From Thioclava sp. SK-1 (GTDB lineage Bacteria; Pseudomonadota; Alphaproteobacteria; Rhodobacterales; Rhodobacteraceae), in NCBI RefSeq assembly GCF_001705665.1, contig NZ_MDHA01000044.1, positions 308,302 through 372,301 of the forward strand: 64,000 nt of DNA, given 5' to 3'. The position numbers were made by a program, and so were the translations under genes. The notes below the pieces were generated by a model. It was not told the origin of the DNA. It saw only the letters and a list, made by a program, of their open reading frames with translations, and did no database searches. Positions 61,227 to 64,000 of this stretch are shown piece after piece (position 1 is the stretch's first letter; every line of letters begins with the position of its first letter).

Positions 61227-61562
61227 AGCGCACCATACCCCTCACCGCGCCCCGCCGAAAGCCCCATCTGTCTTTCATCTTGCCCTTAAATATCCCGGGG
61301 AGACCACCGTTTTTCGGGGCATTAAGCCCCGGAAAACGGTGGTCGGGGCAGAGCCCCTTCAACGCCAGCCCCCCGCCCGCAGCGCCACCTTGCCAAGCGC
61401 GGCAATCGCCCCATATGGCAGCACAAGATACCAGAACTGACAGTGCATCTGGCTTGCTGTTCATTGCGACAGATGGACAGTGCCAGGCCAACATGTCAGC
61501 CTGCGCCCAACCCGATAATGTGTCGCACAGAAAAGCGACCATGATGATAAGGACCCTTTTGC
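61227..61562. other. Divergent intergenic region helicase/gabD
   Basis: A 336-nt head-to-head gap. It contains composite element copy B (61268-61357) with a 19-bp hairpin. Short open frames cross it on both strands but none has a ribosome site or recognisable product. The rest should hold the two promoters; nothing else is seen. Confidence 0.5.
61268..61357 (-). repeat. Composite intergenic element, copy B
   Basis: Read on the minus strand: GGGGCTCTGCCCC (61357-61345), a 19-bp hairpin with one G-U pair (61344-61326 with 61320-61302, 5-nt loop), then CCCCGGGATATTTAAGGGC and an AAGATGAAAG tail. The module order equals that of copy A at 20454-20513. Confidence 0.55.
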
Positions 61563-63041
61563 ATGCTTGACCAAGCCACCAACCTGAAATCCTTACTCAA
61601 CGACCCCAGCCTACTGGCGACCAAAGCCTATGTGGCCGGCGATTGGATCGACGCTGATGATGGCTCGACATTTGACGTCACCAACCCTGCCCGTGGCGAT
61701 ATCATCGCATCCGTTCCCGATATGGGCCGCGCCGAAACGGCTCGCGCAATCGCAGCCGCCAAAAATGCAATGAAGGGCTGGACCGCAAAAACTGCTAAAG
61801 AACGCGCCAATACATTGCGGGCCTGGTTTGATCTGATGATGGAGAACCAACAGGATCTGGGCATCATCTTAACCGCCGAAATGGGCAAACCCTTTGCAGA
61901 GTCCACTGGCGAAATCGCCTATGGCGCAAGCTTCATCGAATGGTTCGCAGAAGAGGCCAAGCGGATCTACGGCGAAACCATCCCTGGCCATATGCCCGAT
62001 AAGCGGATCAGCGTCATCAAACAACCGATCGGCGTCGTCGGCTCCATTACACCATGGAATTTCCCGACTGCAATGATTACCCGCAAGGCTGCACCCGCCT
62101 TGGCCGCAGGCTGTGGTTTTGTCGCCCGCCCTGCGTCGGAAACGCCGCTATCTGCCCTCGCGCTTGCGGTTCTGGCGGAACGCGCCGGCCTGCCCAAGGG
62201 ACTGTTCAATGTTGTGACGTCGAACAAAGCCTCCGACATCGGCAAAGAATTTTGCGAAAACGAAACCGTGCGCAAGTTGACCTTTACCGGATCCACCAAT
62301 GTCGGGCGCATTTTGCTGGGCCAAGCGGCCGATCAAGTCATGAAATGCTCGATGGAGCTGGGCGGAAATGCCCCGTTCATCGTCTTTGATGATGCCGATT
62401 TGGATGAAGCAGTCAAAGGCGCCATGGCATGTAAATTCCGTAACAACGGTCAGACCTGCGTCTGCGCCAACCGGATTTATGTCCAAGACGGCGTTTACGA
62501 TGCCTTTGCGGAAAAGCTGGTACAGGCTGTTCGCGCGATGAAACTGGGCGATGGTTTGGACGACGGCACCGATGCCGGGCCGTTGATCACCCCTAAAGCG
62601 GTGGAAAAAGTCGAAGAACATATCAAAGACGTGCTTGACGGTGGCGGTAAGGTTCTGGTGGGTGGCAAACGCTCGGATCTGGGTGGCACATGGTTCGAAC
62701 CCACGGTTTTAACCGGGGTGACACAGGATATGAAAGTTTCGACAGAAGAAACCTTTGGCCCGGTGGCACCGCTGTTCCGCTTTTCGACCGAAGAAGAGGC
62801 GGTGGAAAAAGCCAATGACACGATCTTTGGTCTGGCCTCCTATTTCTACGCCCGCGATGTCGGCCGCATTACCCGCGTGCAAGAGGCGTTGGAATATGGC
62901 ATCGTTGGCGTCAACACCGGGATCATCTCCACCGAAGTCGCACCCTTTGGTGGTGTTAAGCAATCCGGCCTGGGCCGCGAAGGCAGCCATCACGGCATCG
63001 AAGACTTCTTGGAAATGAAATATATCTGCCTGTCGATTTAA
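61563..63041 (+). CDS. gabD: NAD(P)-dependent succinate-semialdehyde dehydrogenase
   Basis: A 492-residue aldehyde dehydrogenase. The general base is Glu265 (MELGGN), the nucleophile Cys299 (NNGQTCVCANR, with a second Cys two residues on, as in GabD), and the Rossmann segment is TFTGSTNVG. GVNTGIISTEVAPFGG and the IEDFLEMKYICL end are GabD-type. It oxidises succinate semialdehyde, linking GABA and polyamine breakdown to the TCA cycle. The ATG at 61563 has AAGGA upstream. Confidence 0.93.
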   Translation: MLDQATNLKSLLNDPSLLATKAYVAGDWIDADDGSTFDVTNPARGDIIASVPDMGRAETARAIAAAKNAMKGWTAKTAKERANTLRAWFDLMMENQQDLGIILTAEMGKPFAESTGEIAYGASFIEWFAEEAKRIYGETIPGHMPDKRISVIKQPIGVVGSITPWNFPTAMITRKAAPALAAGCGFVARPASETPLSALALAVLAERAGLPKGLFNVVTSNKASDIGKEFCENETVRKLTFTGSTNVGRILLGQAADQVMKCSMELGGNAPFIVFDDADLDEAVKGAMACKFRNNGQTCVCANRIYVQDGVYDAFAEKLVQAVRAMKLGDGLDDGTDAGPLITPKAVEKVEEHIKDVLDGGGKVLVGGKRSDLGGTWFEPTVLTGVTQDMKVSTEETFGPVAPLFRFSTEEEAVEKANDTIFGLASYFYARDVGRITRVQEALEYGIVGVNTGIISTEVAPFGGVKQSGLGREGSHHGIEDFLEMKYICLSI

Positions 63042-63357
63042 CCTCGACCATCCGGTCCGCTATCAGCATATAGTGGAAACACCGTTTTGGGCGCGCATTG
63101 AACATAATTCGCGCCCAAAACGAACATCGCGCTTAGGCGCCATCGCCCGACCACAGCCGCATTAAGGCGCAGCCAAACACTCAAGCCAAGGCTCTGCTTT
63201 CGCCAACAGGCGAAATTTTGCGCCCAAGCCTACAGGTTGCGCGGTGCACATCGCACGTCCCATTTATGCAATTAAGGTTTCCTGAGCGATGTCTTCCCTT
63301 CGGACTTGCTCTTTTTTGCGTATGTTTTAAAAGTACTCAAGTTCTGAGGAGACAGCC
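63042..63357. other. Intergenic region gabD / NDUFS4-like gene
   Basis: A 316-nt gap without a gene. It holds the gabD terminator (63084-63121), a second small hairpin followed by TTTT (TTTCGCC-aaca-GGCGAAA, 63198-63219), and presumably the promoter of the next gene. No tRNA was found. Confidence 0.5.
63084..63121 (+). terminator. Hairpin terminator after gabD
   Basis: GTTTTGGGCGCG (63084-63095) pairs perfectly with CGCGCCCAAAAC (63110-63121) around a 14-nt loop, 43 nt after the stop. Confidence 0.7.
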
Positions 63358-63669
63358 ATGCGCGCACGTATCTACCAACCGTCCCGAAATGCGATGCAAT
63401 CCGGGCAAGGCAAAACCAAGTTCTGGTATCTGGATTTCGCACAGACTGACGCGCGCGAAATCGATCCGTTGATGGGCTGGACCAGTTCGGCTGATACGCA
63501 AACACAGGTTCGCCTGCGGTTTGAAAGCCGTGCCGAGGCCGAAGCCTATGCGAAAGAAAACAACATCGATTATGCTGTCACAACACCGCAGAAACGTGCC
63601 GCCAATGTGCGCGCTGGTGGATACGGTGAGAATTTTGCCTCCGGTCGGCGTGGAAATTGGACGCACTGA
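63358..63669 (+). CDS. NADH dehydrogenase accessory subunit, NDUFS4-like (ETC complex I family)
   Basis: A 103-residue protein of the ETC complex I subunit family, homologous to mitochondrial NDUFS4 (18 kDa). The start [18 protein letters not shown], the WYLDF and [12 protein letters not shown] segments and the late [12 protein letters not shown] match the family. It stabilises the NADH-oxidising arm of complex I in alphaproteobacteria. Single-gene unit with its own terminator. Confidence 0.93.
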   Translation: MRARIYQPSRNAMQSGQGKTKFWYLDFAQTDAREIDPLMGWTSSADTQTQVRLRFESRAEAEAYAKENNIDYAVTTPQKRAANVRAGGYGENFASGRRGNWTH

Positions 63670-63734
63670 ACGTTGTAAAACTAACCTGAGTTTTTCCCAA
63701 CAAAGGCTAAGTTTTTCCAGAGATCTATATATAG

Positions 63735-63757
63735 GGCGCCCACTGGGCGCCTTTTCT
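63735..63757 (+). terminator. Intrinsic terminator after the NDUFS4-like gene
   Basis: GGCGCCC (63735-63741) pairs with GGGCGCC (63745-63751) around ACT, followed by TTTTCT. Confidence 0.8.
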
Positions 63758-63822
63758 ATATGTTGATTTCCCTTCGCTGTCGGCTAGGCTAATCCGATCT
63801 CTTAGACCCAAGGGCGTATTTC

Positions 63823-64000
63823 ATGGCCGGCAAATCCCTCAACAAAGCCAATCTAACCGCGCTCGGGGCCGAGGTGCTGGCCGATCTACTCCTTGAGGCG
63901 GTGAAGGGGGATGCCGCGCGGCAGCGGCGGGTGCGGATGGCACTGGCGGCCGATGATGGGCCCGAGACGGTCGCGGCCGATATCCGCAAGCGTTTTGCTG
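63823..64000 (+). CDS. DUF6880-type hypothetical protein (5' end only)
   Basis: Only the first 59 residues lie in the window: MAGKSLNKANLTALGAEVLA, then a helical region with an Arg-rich RQRRVRMAL and ending ADIRKRFA. The start resembles the DUF6880 family of long helical-repeat proteins of unknown function. AAGGGC lies 7 nt upstream of the ATG. The codon use looks more GC-rich than neighbouring genes, from a short sample. Confidence 0.6.
   Translation, partial: MAGKSLNKANLTALGAEVLADLLLEAVKGDAARQRRVRMALAADDGPETVAADIRKRFA

Noticed and set aside
61186..61542. Open frames on both strands across the helicase/gabD gap
   Set aside because: They read through the composite hairpin element and into the helicase 5' end, with no ribosome site or recognisable product.
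1..64000. CRISPR arrays, prophage, insertion sequences, rRNA and tRNA genes
   Set aside because: No regularly spaced repeats, transposase or phage genes, terminal inverted repeats, or foldable tRNA sequences were found.

Overview
The window reads as chromosome of an alphaproteobacterium of the Rhodobacterales, Roseobacter type. I infer this from gene content and order: ruvC-ruvA-ruvB, a phaZ/phaC-phaP-phaR polyhydroxyalkanoate block, purA with a DUF2842 gene, an NDUFS4-like complex I gene, DUF1127 and DUF1289 genes, and a BMP-type nucleoside ABC operon. A genus cannot be named. No rRNA, tRNA, CRISPR array, prophage or insertion sequence was seen.

Layout. 1-2701 (minus) is a three-subunit membrane-bound FAD sugar/polyol dehydrogenase operon (Tat-exported small subunit, triheme cytochrome c, GMC flavoprotein cut by the left edge). 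3141-6788 (minus) carries miaB, an OmpA-type protein, a lipoprotein sharing its N-terminal motif, and phoH; ybeY, the usual next gene, is absent. 7873-11593 (minus) has an M20 amidohydrolase, an FAD amine/amino-acid oxidase and an ArgE-like deacetylase, divergent from a complete dipeptide-type ABC operon (11818-17816). 17907-22856 holds a PaiB-like gene, DUF2842, purA, secG and pyrG. 22925-27827 is a LysR regulator, a class III aminotransferase and an Orn/Lys/Arg decarboxylase, a possible polyamine module.

28035-34125 holds a small unknown gene, dps, a DUF1289 gene and the polyhydroxyalkanoate genes phaR, phaP, phaC and phaZ. Five TGC-N3-GCA dyads lie there, three of them at predicted phaP, phaC and phaR promoters, which suggests a local PhaR regulon readable from the DNA. 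34258-45274 is mostly housekeeping: ycjX/ycjF, a truncated haemoglobin, ruvBAC, prmA, msrA, an AraC regulator divergent from an Fsr-like exporter, and truA. 45286-48831 is a small surface-glycan module. 49105-52289 has a branched-chain aminotransferase, a stress protein, nfuA, tsaB and rimI. 52446-57882 is a nucleoside importer ending in a purine nucleoside phosphorylase. 57976-63669 carries a TauE/SafE permease with its TIGR02186 partner, a RecD-like helicase, a succinate-semialdehyde dehydrogenase and the NDUFS4-like gene. A DUF6880-type gene runs off the right edge.

Non-coding structure is plentiful: strong intrinsic terminators, several operator-like dyads, a pair of hairpins inside the peptide ABC operon, and a two-copy composite element (20454-20513 and 61268-61357), both copies in head-to-head intergenic gaps.
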